This document shows, piece by piece, positions 34,675-44,813 of a stretch of 64,000 nt of DNA. The stretch spans positions 1-64,000 of the forward strand of contig DEKJ01000064.1 in NCBI GenBank assembly GCA_002353825.1. The letters are read 5' to 3'. A model generated the notes under the pieces. That model was not told the DNA's origin. It did not search any database and saw only the letters and a list, made by a program, of their open reading frames with translations. Position 1 is the stretch's first letter; the number at the start of each line of letters is the position of its first letter. Origin of the DNA: Prevotella sp. UBA2725 (GTDB lineage: Bacteria > Bacteroidota > Bacteroidia > Bacteroidales > Bacteroidaceae). The translations under genes were made by a program, and so were the position numbers.

Positions 34675-35520
34675 TTACCTCATCTGTGGCATGATTGTCG
34701 GCCCGTTCTGCCTATGATGGATCACATGGTCGAGACCATCACGCACAAGAGGACCAACAGGAAGTTCAAGCCATATCTTCTTAGCCAGTTTGAATTTCGG
34801 CGTGACAATAGGCTCATTGATCCAGCGACGGGCAAAAGCATCGTAGCGGCGCTCAGCACCAAGATCCATACCGAACCAGCCGTTGCGATAAGTGGCATAG
34901 CCTCCATAGGCTGAGGTTGCCACATAAGGGAAGGCACCCATGGAGAAATAAGGATTGCGGTCATAATAACGTCCAAACGCCGTGATGCTCCAGTGATCAT
35001 CGAAACGATAAGATAATGAGCCACTGATGTCCAACTGCGTACGAACAGGCACGATGCCTTGCGAAGTCAAAACGGGATTGGCAAGCATGTTGAAACCATA
35101 ACGGTTGGCTTCAACTCTGAAACTCATACTCAGGTTGCCCATATCACCGGTAAGCCCCAATGCTGCCGAGCGTGTGTCCATCATACCCGGATGGCTGTCC
35201 ATAGTGCTTGCCCCAACGACATCAAAAGTACCGACCTTCATGACCGACGTACCATTGCTACCTATCGATGGCACTGCTTTCGGCGCCATCAGCAAGGGAT
35301 CGGAAGAGCCGCGCTGAAGAAGACTGTCATTAAGAAAAGATGGGGAATCTGTCTTTGAGGTCGGTAAAGTCGAAGGCTGTATGGAAGTGTTATAAGGCAA
35401 CCGGGGCTGTTCGAGACGGATGGGAGACTTATCATAATCGCGCACAGTCTTTTTCACCTCCTGCGAAAAAGCGGAGGAGAAAAACATCAGCAACGCAATT
35501 ATAATCGCACATTTCTTCAT
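34675..35520 (-). CDS. Secreted outer-membrane beta-barrel-like protein, unknown function
   Basis: 281 aa with a signal peptide (MKKCAIIIALLMFFSSAFSQ). The second half has alternating hydrophobic strands with aromatic ends (LSYRFDDHWSITAFGRYYDR), typical of a small barrel. It converges on the PepSY gene with only 2 nt between their ends. No closer family recognised. Confidence 0.7.
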   Translation of the reverse strand: MKKCAIIIALLMFFSSAFSQEVKKTVRDYDKSPIRLEQPRLPYNTSIQPSTLPTSKTDSPSFLNDSLLQRGSSDPLLMAPKAVPSIGSNGTSVMKVGTFDVVGASTMDSHPGMMDTRSAALGLTGDMGNLSMSFRVEANRYGFNMLANPVLTSQGIVPVRTQLDISGSLSYRFDDHWSITAFGRYYDRNPYFSMGAFPYVATSAYGGYATYRNGWFGMDLGAERRYDAFARRWINEPIVTPKFKLAKKIWLELPVGPLVRDGLDHVIHHRQNGPTIMPQMR

Positions 35521-35525
35521 CGCTG

Positions 35526-35533
35526 CAAAGATA
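35526..35533 (-). promoter_or_regulatory. -7 promoter motif (TATCTTTG) for the outer-membrane protein gene
   Basis: CAAAGATA on the plus strand, immediately upstream of the ATG at 35520, implying a very short leader. Confidence 0.45.
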
Positions 35534-35633
35534 AGGAAAAATATTTAAACCGAAAAGCCCCGCACGGCAATTTCTGCTGTACGGGGCCATCGTAATAATC
35601 TCTCTCTTGTTATCAGAATATATATATGGTAGG

Positions 35634-36866
35634 CTAGTTATAGGCATTTTCTGCATGTTCGTAGATGTCGAGGCCTTCTTCCTCCTCGCGTTTGTCTACA
35701 CGCATGCCCATGAGTTTGTCAATGATTTTATAGAGCACGAACGTCATCACAGCACTGTAGACGATGGAGAACCCTGTTGCTAAGAGTTGGACGACGAGCT
35801 GATGCCATCCTCCGTAGAGGGCACCGTCAACACCACCAATACTCTTGACGCAGAACACACCCGTGAGGATGCTTCCTACGACACCACCGATACCATGGAC
35901 ACCGAAAGCGTCGAGGGCATCGTCATAGCCAAACTTGCGCTTTACGATGGCGACCATGAAGAAGCAGATCAGAGCAGTGATAGCGCCGATGCACATAGCA
36001 CCAAACACATCCGTTGATCCTGCCGCCGGAGTGATGGCGACGAGACCTGCCACAGCACCCGTACACATACCCACACAGGTAGGCTTGCCGGAATAGAGCC
36101 AGTCGATAAGCATCCATACCAAGGCTGCCGTAGCAGTGCATACATGTGTGGTAAGGAAGGCGTTGGCATCGAGGCCATCGGCTGCGAGGCCAGAGCCTGC
36201 ATTGAAACCGAACCAACCGAGCCACAGCATCGAGGCGCCCATGAAGACATAGGGAACGTTGGCTGCACCGATAGGCTTGCCGGGTTTATAGTCCATTCGT
36301 CTGCCGAGAAGCACACACATCACCAAGGCTGCGATACCTGCATTGATATGCACTACGAGACCACCGGCAAAGTCGATGGCACCTAAGTGCTGCATGAATC
36401 CTCCGCCCCACACCCAGTGAGCCATCGGATAGTAGACGATGATGCTCCAGAGGATGATGAACACGACGAACGACGGGAACCGCAGGCGTTCGGCAAAAGC
36501 GCCGATGATCAGGGCCGGCGTGATGACAGCGAACATGCACTGGAAGAGCACGAACGTCAGTTCGGGGATGTTAGGTCCCTCTTTCACGGTGTGAATGGTG
36601 ATGCCATGCATGAAACACTTGTCAAAACCACCGATGATGGCTCCCAAGGGTGACCCTTGCAGGCCTGTGCCAAACGACCAGGAATAGCCGAAGGCAATCC
36701 AAAGGAGCGAGCACATCGCTGTAATGAAAAAGCATTGCATGAGCACACTTAAGATATTCTTACGGCGGACCAAGCCTCCGTAGAAGAGTGCCAATGCGGG
36801 CACTGTCATAAACATCACCAATATCGTCGCCATGGTAATCCAGGCGGTGTTTCCAGTGTCAATCAT
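35634..36866 (-). CDS. amtB: Ammonium transporter, Amt family (second)
   Basis: A 410-aa, ~11-helix channel for ammonium. The twin pore histidines are in DFAGGLVVHINAG and FGVHGIGG. It is the last gene of a glnK-amt-amt unit on the minus strand. Its C-terminal tail KREEEEGLDIYEHAENAY nearly matches the tail of the neighbouring Amt, suggesting both interact with the same PII protein. Confidence 0.95.
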   Translation of the reverse strand: MIDTGNTAWITMATILVMFMTVPALALFYGGLVRRKNILSVLMQCFFITAMCSLLWIAFGYSWSFGTGLQGSPLGAIIGGFDKCFMHGITIHTVKEGPNIPELTFVLFQCMFAVITPALIIGAFAERLRFPSFVVFIILWSIIVYYPMAHWVWGGGFMQHLGAIDFAGGLVVHINAGIAALVMCVLLGRRMDYKPGKPIGAANVPYVFMGASMLWLGWFGFNAGSGLAADGLDANAFLTTHVCTATAALVWMLIDWLYSGKPTCVGMCTGAVAGLVAITPAAGSTDVFGAMCIGAITALICFFMVAIVKRKFGYDDALDAFGVHGIGGVVGSILTGVFCVKSIGGVDGALYGGWHQLVVQLLATGFSIVYSAVMTFVLYKIIDKLMGMRVDKREEEEGLDIYEHAENAYN

Positions 36867-36977
36867 AATCGTAATTCGTGTCTATTTCTTTAATGGTTTT
36901 AAGGGCGATCTCTCCTGATCGTTCCTTAAGTTGGTTAAAAGGGCGGCCCCGAAAGACCGTCCTTGAGTTATTATTGT

Positions 36978-38246
36978 TTAGGCGTTGTAGCAAGACTCTC
37001 CATGTTCGTAGATATCCAGACCTTCTTCCTCAATGCGCTTGTCAACACGCAGTCCGAAGAACTTCTTGATAGTACCGAAGAGGATGATGCCGCATACAGC
37101 AGCCCAACCGTCTACACAAAGGATACCGAGAGCCTGTGCACCTAAGGCACCGAAGCCGTGGCCATAGAACAGGCCGGTGCTGGTAGAGAAGAGGCCTACA
37201 CAGAGGGTACCGAAGATACCGCAAACACCGTGTACAGAGGAGGCACCGACAGGATCATCAATGTGCAGCTTCTGATCGATGAAGGTTACAGCGAGCGGAA
37301 GGATGATACCGCAGAGGGCACCGATGATGAGTGAACCTAAGGGTGATACAGCGTCACAGCCTGCTGTGATACCGACCAGACCGGCAAGGATACCGTTGAG
37401 GGTCAATGAGAATGAAGGTTTGCCATATTTAATCCATGTGAAGAACATAGTAGCCAGGCCACCTGCTACGGCTGCGAGGTTCGTGGTCAGGAACACGTGC
37501 GAGATAGCGACGCGGTTCACCTCACCACTGGCTGCCAGCTGAGAACCGGGGTTGAATCCGAACCATCCGAACCACAGGATGAACACACCCAAAGAAGCGA
37601 GGGTCAGACTGTGACCGGGGATAGCGTTGCTCTTGCCGTCCTTACGGTACTTGCCAAGACGGGGGCCAAGGAAGATGGCGCCGAGGAAGGCGAGCACACC
37701 ACCAACGGAGTGCACCACGCAGCTACCTGCGAAATCGTGGAACGTTGTGCCGAAGGTCGACATGATGAAGCTTGCGGGATCAGCGTTGCAAAGCCAGCCG
37801 CCACCCCAGGTCCAGTGACCTTCAACAGGATAGATAATGAGTGAGATGAAGAAACTGTACACGCAGTACATAGAGAACTTTGTGCGCTCGGCCATAGCAC
37901 CAGAAACGATAGTGGCACTCGTTGCACAGAATACAGTCTCAAACATCAGGAAACCCTCGGTAGGAAGGCCATTGGCGTTGTGATAGAAACTCAGGTCGCC
38001 AAAGTTAGGCATACCAATGAACCCCTGTCCATCAGAGCCAAACATAAAACCAAATCCAACAAACCAGAACAGGACTGAACCGATCATGAAATCGACGAAG
38101 TTCTTGAACAATATGTTGGCGGTGTTCTTACGTCGCGTAAAACCAGCCTCACAGTAGACAAAGCCCGGCTGCATGAAGAAGACAAGCATGGCTGCTAACA
38201 GCATCCATACGGTGTCTACGGAAATGCTTAGATCTTGTACTGTCAT
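36978..38246 (-). CDS. amtB: Ammonium transporter, Amt family (first)
   Basis: A 422-aa paralogue of the downstream transporter. The pore histidines are in HDFAGSCVVHSVGG and SSVHGVCG, and the tail reads RIEEEGLDIYEHGESCYNA. The two Amt proteins differ enough in the membrane core to suggest different affinities. It lies 137 nt downstream of the PII gene. Confidence 0.95.
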   Translation of the reverse strand: MTVQDLSISVDTVWMLLAAMLVFFMQPGFVYCEAGFTRRKNTANILFKNFVDFMIGSVLFWFVGFGFMFGSDGQGFIGMPNFGDLSFYHNANGLPTEGFLMFETVFCATSATIVSGAMAERTKFSMYCVYSFFISLIIYPVEGHWTWGGGWLCNADPASFIMSTFGTTFHDFAGSCVVHSVGGVLAFLGAIFLGPRLGKYRKDGKSNAIPGHSLTLASLGVFILWFGWFGFNPGSQLAASGEVNRVAISHVFLTTNLAAVAGGLATMFFTWIKYGKPSFSLTLNGILAGLVGITAGCDAVSPLGSLIIGALCGIILPLAVTFIDQKLHIDDPVGASSVHGVCGIFGTLCVGLFSTSTGLFYGHGFGALGAQALGILCVDGWAAVCGIILFGTIKKFFGLRVDKRIEEEGLDIYEHGESCYNA

Positions 38247-38383
38247 AAATGTTATCCTTTTATGATTCCAACAATGTTATTAATCTCTCTCACATACAAA
38301 GAGCAATGCTCTCTTGTTCTAAAGGAACGCCCTCTGTATTCTTTATTCTCTCTTAGTTCTTCTTTAGCGAAGCGCCCGAAGCG

Positions 38384-38740
38384 TTACTTCTCCTGCTCCG
38401 CATTATAGAGGGCGATATCGCCGCGCTCACCAGTTCTGATACGGATGGTGTCCTCGACAGGAATGATGAAGATACGACCATCACCGATCTCACCGGTCTT
38501 GGCGGCTTTCTCGATGGCTGCCACGGTCTTCTCAACGTTCTTGTCACGAACCACAATGTTCATCAGAACACGTTCAATACTACTCGTGGAATACATCACT
38601 CCACGATAGATGCGCTCCTGACGCATCTTGCCTTCTCCGCGCACGTCGTAGTAGGAGAACCACTCAATGTCGGCGGCAAGAAGAGCTTCCTTCACTTCCT
38701 CAAACTTTGTTTTGCGGATGATAGCTTCAATCTTCTTCAT
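38384..38740 (-). CDS. glnK: PII nitrogen regulatory protein
   Basis: A 118-aa PII-family trimer that senses 2-oxoglutarate and ATP/ADP and blocks Amt channels. The T-loop region reads GKMRQERIYRGVMYSTSSIE, with RGxxY retained but a sequence unlike enterobacterial GlnK. The C-terminal GDGRIFIIPVEDTIRIRTGE is the nucleotide-binding B-loop and following region. Its position ahead of two amt genes fits a GlnK role. Confidence 0.93.
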   Translation of the reverse strand: MKKIEAIIRKTKFEEVKEALLAADIEWFSYYDVRGEGKMRQERIYRGVMYSTSSIERVLMNIVVRDKNVEKTVAAIEKAAKTGEIGDGRIFIIPVEDTIRIRTGERGDIALYNAEQEK

Positions 38741-39125
38741 GCTTTTTCTCTTTAATATTAAAATAACGTGTTGTTACTATTCCTTTTATTATCACATTAG
38801 CCACTTAGATGACTTAATGTTCGTTTTCTGCTGCAAAATTAATCAAATTGGTATTAACACGAAACTAAATAGTGCACTTTGTTACAAGAAAATTGCACCA
38901 AGTAACAATATAGAAGTTATTTTACGCTAAAAGTGCACAAACTGTAAGGTTATGACAACTCAAACCTACCAGTTTGCAAACAAGACGTAAAAAACTTAAT
39001 AAATAATGCCTAAAAGTTTTTCATATACTGACATTTTGTTGTATCTTTGCACCGTGAACAGCACAAAGCGTTCAAACAAAAGAAATAGAACATCACATTT
39101 TGATAGATAAAGCAACAGATAAAGC
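38741..39125. promoter_or_regulatory. Divergent regulatory gap between glnK and dapF
   Basis: A 385-nt AT-rich gap with no gene. A minus-strand -7 motif (TAATTTTG, 38834-38841) serves the glnK-amt-amt unit. A plus-strand TATCTTTG (39042-39049) serves dapF. The sequence between includes two GTGCAC-type sites (38872 and 38932) that could be nitrogen-regulatory, but this is speculative. Confidence 0.5.
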
Positions 39126-39980
39126 ATGGCAGATACAGCAACGATAAGCAGCAAGATTCCGTTCACCAAGATGCAAGGTGCAGGAAACGATTATATATAT
39201 GTAAATACATTATTATATAACGTTCCTGATCCGGAGAAGACAGCCATCAAATGGAGCGACCGCCATTTCGGCATTGGTTCCGACGGTCTGGTGCTCATCG
39301 GTGCGCCGAAAAGCAAGGAGAACGATTTCTCGATGCGAATCTTCAATGCTGATGGCTCGGAGGCAATGATGTGTGGCAATGCCAGTCGTTGTATCGGTAA
39401 ATATGTATACGAGCGCGGCCTCTTCAAAGGCGACACGGTTCGTCTGGAAACACTGTCAGGCGTTAAAGTGTTGAAACTTCATATTGAGGACGGCATTGTG
39501 AAGAGTGTAACTGTCGATATGGGAGAGCCGAGTTTCGATGTTCCCGCACAGTTCACAGGCACAAAACCTGCAGGCACCGACGGTACGTTCGTCTCCATGG
39601 GCAATCCCCACTACGTGAACTTCGTGAAAGAGATAAGAGAGATTGATGTAGCAGGCCGGGGTAAGGAACTGGAGTTTTCTCCTTCCTTCCCTGAGCGCTG
39701 CAATATAGAGTTTGCACAGATTACATCAGCACCTACCACCGATGACCAGAGACCTGCTACGCTTCGCACCCGTGTATGGGAGCGTGGCTCAGGCATCACA
39801 TGGGCATGCGGCACGGGTGCTTGCGCTACAGCAGTGGCTGCAGCAAAGACCGGCAGAGCCGGACGCACGAGCGACATCATCATGGATGGCGGCACACTCC
39901 ACATCGAATGGGGCGATGACAACCATGTGAGGATGACAGGACCCGCCGAGTTCGTCTTCGACGGCGAAATGGCATTATAA
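39126..39980 (+). CDS. dapF: Diaminopimelate epimerase
   Basis: 284 aa. It interconverts LL- and meso-diaminopimelate for lysine and peptidoglycan synthesis. The two catalytic Cys are Cys83 (MMCGNASRC) and Cys228 (WACGTGACA). The N-terminal KMQGAGNDY motif is present. It is followed after 41 nt by dapL. Confidence 0.96.
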   Translation: MADTATISSKIPFTKMQGAGNDYIYVNTLLYNVPDPEKTAIKWSDRHFGIGSDGLVLIGAPKSKENDFSMRIFNADGSEAMMCGNASRCIGKYVYERGLFKGDTVRLETLSGVKVLKLHIEDGIVKSVTVDMGEPSFDVPAQFTGTKPAGTDGTFVSMGNPHYVNFVKEIREIDVAGRGKELEFSPSFPERCNIEFAQITSAPTTDDQRPATLRTRVWERGSGITWACGTGACATAVAAAKTGRAGRTSDIIMDGGTLHIEWGDDNHVRMTGPAEFVFDGEMAL

Positions 39981-40021
39981 AAAAAGAACGACAAACAACC
40001 AAAGAAAAAAGATATAGAAGT

Positions 40022-41245
40022 ATGGCTTTAGTAAACGAATATTACCTCAGGCTGCCAGGCAGCTACCTCTTTGCCGACATCGCCAAGCGCGTGCAGGCAT
40101 TCAAGGTATCACACCCCAAGCAGCGCGTGATCAGTTTAGGCATCGGCGACGTGACTCGTCCGCTGGCTCCCGCAGTGGTGGAAGCAATGCATAAAGCTGC
40201 TGACGAGATGGCTCACAAAGAGACCTTCCGCGGCTACGGCCCAGAGCACGGCTACGACTTCCTCCGTGAGGCGATCCTCAAAGGTGACTTCCTCACACGT
40301 GGCATCCATCTCGACAAGGATGAGATCTTCGTCAACGACGGTGCCAAGAGTGACACGGCAAACATCCAGGAGCTCCTCCGCTGGGACAACAGCGTAGCCC
40401 TCACCGACCCCGTGTATCCGGTCTATGTCGACTCCAACGCTATGATCGGCCGCGCAGGAAAATTCGAGGATGGCAAATGGACCAACATCACCTATCTGCC
40501 GTGCACCGCTGAGAACAACTTCACTCCGGCTCTGCCCGACCACCGTGTAGACATGATCTACCTCTGCTATCCGAACAACCCCACGGGTACGGTGCTCACG
40601 AAGGACGAGCTGAAGAAATGGGTCAATTTCGCATTACACAATGAGGCCATCATCTTCTATGATGCCGCCTATCAGGCATACATTCAGGATCCGGAGATTC
40701 CGCACTCCATCTATGAGATAAAAGGTGCACGCAAATGTGCCATCGAGTTCCACTCTTACTCCAAGACCGCCGGCTTCACGGGCGTACGTTGCGGATACAC
40801 CGTCATCCCGAAGGATGTCATCGCCAAGACCATCGACGGCAAGGAGGTACAGCTCAACGCGCTCTGGGAGCGTCGCCAGTCGACAAAATTCAACGGCACC
40901 TCTTATATCTCGCAGCGTGCCGCCGAGGCTACTTACACACCGGAAGGCCACAAGCAGACGCGTGAGACCATCGCTTACTACATGGAGAACGCACGTATCA
41001 TGCGCGAGACGCTCACACAACTCGGCTATGCAGTCTATGGTGGTGAAAACGCTCCTTACCTCTGGGTGAAGACGCCTAACGGCATGGACTCCTGGAAGTT
41101 CTTCGACACCCTGCTCTACGGCTGCGGTCTCGTCTGCACACCAGGTGTAGGATTCGGTCCCTCAGGCGAAGGTTACTTCCGCCTCACAAGCTTCGGCAAC
41201 CGCGAGGATGTAGAGGAAGCGATGGAAAGGTTCAAAGGGCTGTAA
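40022..41245 (+). CDS. dapL: LL-diaminopimelate aminotransferase
   Basis: A 407-aa PLP enzyme converting tetrahydrodipicolinate directly to LL-DAP. The PLP lysine is Lys248 in SYSKTAGFTGVRCG; LCYPNNPTGT and the N-terminal LPGSYLFADIAKRV are family hallmarks. With dapF this completes the aminotransferase route to meso-DAP, typical of Bacteroidetes. Confidence 0.96.
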   Translation: MALVNEYYLRLPGSYLFADIAKRVQAFKVSHPKQRVISLGIGDVTRPLAPAVVEAMHKAADEMAHKETFRGYGPEHGYDFLREAILKGDFLTRGIHLDKDEIFVNDGAKSDTANIQELLRWDNSVALTDPVYPVYVDSNAMIGRAGKFEDGKWTNITYLPCTAENNFTPALPDHRVDMIYLCYPNNPTGTVLTKDELKKWVNFALHNEAIIFYDAAYQAYIQDPEIPHSIYEIKGARKCAIEFHSYSKTAGFTGVRCGYTVIPKDVIAKTIDGKEVQLNALWERRQSTKFNGTSYISQRAAEATYTPEGHKQTRETIAYYMENARIMRETLTQLGYAVYGGENAPYLWVKTPNGMDSWKFFDTLLYGCGLVCTPGVGFGPSGEGYFRLTSFGNREDVEEAMERFKGL

Positions 41246-41262
41246 AATAAAAAGCCTAACGG

Positions 41263-41300
41263 CCCCACCCCTACCCCTCCCCCATCCAGGGGAGGGAGAG
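41263..41300. repeat. CCCCTCCCCC/GGGGAGGG short inverted repeat
   Basis: CTACCCCTCCCCCATCCAGG then GGAGGGAG. Nearly identical to 42091-42125. Lies between dapL and the porin-like gene. Confidence 0.65.
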
Positions 41301-41367
41301 ATTACCGACATGAAGTGATGCAAGTGATTTTTGCGTTATCAACATAAATAACTTAAAAAGAGAGACT

Positions 41368-42072
41368 ATGAAAAAGGTAAAAGGATTGGTACTGCTGATG
41401 GCTTGCTTCGCAGCAACCACAGCAGGAGCTCAGGACAAAGTTGAAGCGACAATTGCCAGTGATTTCGTCAACCAGTATATCTGGCGTGGTCAGGATCTCG
41501 GCGATGTGTCGGTACAGCCTACACTCGGCGTAGCCTACAAAGGCTTCTCTCTCACAGGATGGGGCTCAGTGGGGCTCTCTGACAACAGCGACACGAAAGA
41601 GTTTGACCTCACTGCTGCTTATCAGACGGGCGGGTTCCACATCGGCATCACCGACTACTGGTTCAATACACCCAACGAGAAGTATTTCCACTACGATGCT
41701 CATTCAACCAGTCACGTCTTCGAAGGTAACATCGGCTATGACTTCGGTCCGGTAGCCTTGAACTGGTACACGAACTTCGCTGGCAACGACGGTCTGAACA
41801 AGAGCGGCAAGCGCGCGTACAGTTCTTATGTAGAAGCAGCCGTTCCTTTCAAGCTTGCTGATCTCGACTGGACAGCTACCGTGGGTGCAGTGCCTTACGC
41901 CACCTCGTTCTACGGCAAGGCCAACGGCTTCGCAGTGACGAACGTATCTCTGCGCGCCTCGAAGGATATCCAGGTGACCAAGAGCTGGTCCGTGCCTCTC
42001 TTCGCCGGCATCACCGCCAACCCATCCACCCAGAAGGCTTATCTCGTCTGCGGATTCACGCTGAGACCATAA
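41368..42072 (+). CDS. TorF-like putative outer-membrane porin
   Basis: 234 aa with a cleavable signal peptide (LVLLMACFAATTAGAQ). The mature part begins EATIASDFVNQYIWRGQDLG, the characteristic N-terminus of the TorF/Gcw_chp family of 8-12-strand barrels. Aromatic-capped strands run to the C-terminal FTLRP. It lies between dapL and the glutamine synthetase gene, so it may be linked to nitrogen nutrition. Confidence 0.8.
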   Translation: MKKVKGLVLLMACFAATTAGAQDKVEATIASDFVNQYIWRGQDLGDVSVQPTLGVAYKGFSLTGWGSVGLSDNSDTKEFDLTAAYQTGGFHIGITDYWFNTPNEKYFHYDAHSTSHVFEGNIGYDFGPVALNWYTNFAGNDGLNKSGKRAYSSYVEAAVPFKLADLDWTATVGAVPYATSFYGKANGFAVTNVSLRASKDIQVTKSWSVPLFAGITANPSTQKAYLVCGFTLRP

Positions 42073-42090
42073 AAAAAGACATTAGCGGCC

Positions 42091-42340
42091 CCACCCCTAC
42101 CCCTCCCCCATCCAGGGGAGGGAGAAATTACCCAGATAAACGGGTATCTTCGGAATTACCGTAGGGGCGGTCCCCTGTGGACGCCCGTCACCGCAGGGTA
42201 ATAATAGTAAATAAAACGCAATTAAAAGAAAATATTAATCATAAATAAAAACGCTGTATCTCCGCACGTTTCTACAGCTCAATCACCCTCCCTACGGGGG
42301 AGGGCCAGGGAGAGGCCTAGGGAGGGCCGGGGAGAGGCTT
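42091..42340. repeat. Repeat-rich gap before glutamine synthetase
   Basis: Holds two GGGGAGGG/CCCTCCCC elements (42091-42125 and 42287-42340) and a GGGGCGGTCCCC element near 42163. No gene and no clear -7 motif was found in this 285-nt gap. Confidence 0.6.
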
Positions 42341-42357
42341 ATAAAAACAACAACTTT

Positions 42358-44544
42358 ATGACCAACGAAAGATTTGATGCCGTAATGACCGCTTCCCACA
42401 AGAAGCCGGTCGAGGTGATTGCCCCAGTGGAGCGTCCCTCTGAGTATTTTGGCAAGAAGGTTTTCAACCGTGCCAAGATGTACAAGTATCTGCCTGCTGA
42501 TGTCTATCAGAAGCTTATCGACGTTATCGACAACGGTGCCACACTGGACCGTTCTATCGCTGACGCAGTGGCTAAAGGCATGAAGCAGTGGGCTGACGAG
42601 AACGGTGTGACCCACTACACACACTGGTTCCAGCCTCTGACAGAGGGCACCGCCGAGAAGCACGACTCTTTCATCGAGCACGACGGTAAGGGCGGCATGA
42701 TTGAGGAGTTTTCCGGTAAGCTCCTCGTACAGCAGGAGCCTGATGCATCCAGCTTCCCCTCCGGCGGTATCCGTTCGACCTTCGAGGCTCGCGGTTATTC
42801 TGCATGGGATCCAACAAGCCCTGTGTTCATCATGGATGACACACTCTGTATCCCGACTATCTTCATCTCTTACACCGGTGAGGCCCTCGACTACAAGGCT
42901 CCGTTGCTGCGCGCCCTGCACGCCGTGAATGTAGCTGCCACCGATGTATGCCACTACTTCTATCCTGACGTAAAGAAGGTCATCTCCAACCTCGGTTGGG
43001 AGCAGGAGTACTTCCTCGTTGACGAGGATCTCTATGCTGCCCGTCCTGACCTTATCCTCACCGGCCGTACGCTGATGGGTCATGAGAGCGCCAAGAACCA
43101 GCAGATGGATGACCACTACTTCGGTACTATCCCTGAGCGTGTGCAGGCCTTCATGAAAGACTTGGAGATTCAGGCTCTCGAGCTCGGTATCCCTGTGAAG
43201 ACTCGTCACAACGAGGTTGCTCCTAACCAGTTTGAGTGCGCTCCTATCTTCGAGGAGACGAACCTCGCCGTAGACCATAACATGCTGCTCATGTCCCTCA
43301 TGAAGCGTGTAGCTCACAAGCACGGCTTCGAGGTACTGCTCCACGAGAAGCCTTTCGACGGCATCAATGGTTCAGGTAAGCATAACAACTGGTCTCTGTC
43401 TACCGATACCGGCATTCTGCTGCACGGTCCAGGCAAGACGCGTGAGGACAACCTCCGCTTCGTGGTCTTCATCGTTGAGACCCTCATGGCTGTATACAAG
43501 CACAACGGTCTGCTCAAGGCCAGCATCATGGATGCAGGCAACGCCCATCGTCTGGGCGCCAACGAGGCACCTCCAGCAATCATCTCTTCGTTCCTCGGCA
43601 AGACTGTGTCCGACGTCCTCGACCATATCATGAAGTCAGACAAGGACGCTCTGGTCATCAAAGGTAAGGAAGGCGTACAGATCGATATCCCGGAGATCCC
43701 TGATATCATGCGTGATAACACCGACCGTAACCGTACATCTCCATTCGCCTTTACCGGTAACCGCTTCGAGTTCCGTGCCGTTGGTTCATCCGCTAACTGC
43801 GCAAGTGCACAGATCGTGCTGAACACAGCTGTAGCAGAGGCTCTGACGAACTTCAAGACACGTGTCGACGCACTCATCGAAAAGGGTGAGGATAAGTTCG
43901 CAGCCATCCTGACTGTCGTCAAGGAAGACATCAAGACATGTGCTCCTATCCACTTCGATGGTAACGGCTATAGCGACGAGTGGGTTGAGGAAGCAGCAAA
44001 GCGCGGCCTCGACACCGAGAAGTCTGCTCCTGTCATCTTCGACCGTTACCTCGATCCCGAGAGCGTCAAGATGTTCGAATCCATGGGCGTCATGAAGGAG
44101 AACGAGCTCAAGGCACGTAACGAGGTCAAGTGGGAGACCTATACCAAGAAACTGCAGATTGAGGCCCGTGTCCTCGGTGACCTCTCTCTCAACCATATCA
44201 TCCCTGTCGCCACACACTACCAGTCGATGCTGTCGAAAGACGTGCAGAACCTCATGGTCATCTATGGCGCAGAGAAGGGCAAGCAGCTCTCCGACCGCAT
44301 CATGAACATCATCGAGCAGATCTCTGAGCGTACCGCTACCATCGAGAAGGACGTTGAGGATATGGTCAACGCACGCAAGGTGGCCAACAAGCTCACCGAT
44401 GAGCGTGAAAAGGCTGTGGCTTACCACGACACCGTGGAGACATGGTTCCATCCTATCCGCTACCAGATCGACAAGCTCGAGCTTGTGGTGGCCGATGAGC
44501 TCTGGACTCTGCCTAAGTATCGTGAGCTGCTGTTCATCAGATAA
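42358..44544 (+). CDS. glnN: Glutamine synthetase type III
   Basis: A 728-aa GSIII enzyme that makes glutamine from glutamate, ammonia and ATP. The length and motifs are those of the Bacteroidetes GlnN group: GGIRSTFEARGYSAWDP, NQFECAPIFE, HEKPFDGINGSGKHNNW (ATP/glutamate site) and GNRFEFRAVGSS. It fits with the nearby PII and ammonium transporter genes as the local nitrogen-assimilation set. Confidence 0.96.
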   Translation: MTNERFDAVMTASHKKPVEVIAPVERPSEYFGKKVFNRAKMYKYLPADVYQKLIDVIDNGATLDRSIADAVAKGMKQWADENGVTHYTHWFQPLTEGTAEKHDSFIEHDGKGGMIEEFSGKLLVQQEPDASSFPSGGIRSTFEARGYSAWDPTSPVFIMDDTLCIPTIFISYTGEALDYKAPLLRALHAVNVAATDVCHYFYPDVKKVISNLGWEQEYFLVDEDLYAARPDLILTGRTLMGHESAKNQQMDDHYFGTIPERVQAFMKDLEIQALELGIPVKTRHNEVAPNQFECAPIFEETNLAVDHNMLLMSLMKRVAHKHGFEVLLHEKPFDGINGSGKHNNWSLSTDTGILLHGPGKTREDNLRFVVFIVETLMAVYKHNGLLKASIMDAGNAHRLGANEAPPAIISSFLGKTVSDVLDHIMKSDKDALVIKGKEGVQIDIPEIPDIMRDNTDRNRTSPFAFTGNRFEFRAVGSSANCASAQIVLNTAVAEALTNFKTRVDALIEKGEDKFAAILTVVKEDIKTCAPIHFDGNGYSDEWVEEAAKRGLDTEKSAPVIFDRYLDPESVKMFESMGVMKENELKARNEVKWETYTKKLQIEARVLGDLSLNHIIPVATHYQSMLSKDVQNLMVIYGAEKGKQLSDRIMNIIEQISERTATIEKDVEDMVNARKVANKLTDEREKAVAYHDTVETWFHPIRYQIDKLELVVADELWTLPKYRELLFIR

Positions 44545-44607
44545 TTCAAGTTGAAATAAAATAATAGAAATAAGCAATCTATTTCTTTTATTGGTTGTTT
44601 AAGTTCG

Positions 44608-44642
44608 TGCGGGGAGGCGTCGTGAGATGTCGCCCCGCATTT
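44608..44642 (+). terminator. Hairpin terminator after glutamine synthetase
   Basis: GTGCGGGGAGGCG and GTCGCCCCGCAT pair imperfectly around a short loop, with T residues following. Confidence 0.7.
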
Positions 44643-44733
44643 GTTAGTTAGGCCCCTATATAGTTCTATGCATGAAATAAAAGGTAACCTTAATTTTTTC
44701 TGTTGATTACTTCTTTATTTAATTCATTTTGTT

Positions 44734-44741
44734 TAACTTTG
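44734..44741 (+). promoter_or_regulatory. -7 promoter motif (TAACTTTG) for the NurA-HerA operon
   Basis: Exact TAnnTTTG match, 259 nt upstream of the first ATG, predicting a long leader. No clear -33 element. Confidence 0.5.
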
Positions 44742-44813
44742 CTTTCGACTAAGACTGCAAAGCAGTTAAGGTCAAATTTTAGTGGGAAAAGATCGTATCT
44801 AATTCGATGAAGT

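Noticed and set aside
42292..43344. 350-aa frame antisense to glutamine synthetase
   Set aside because: Shadow of glnN on the opposite strand with no recognisable domain.
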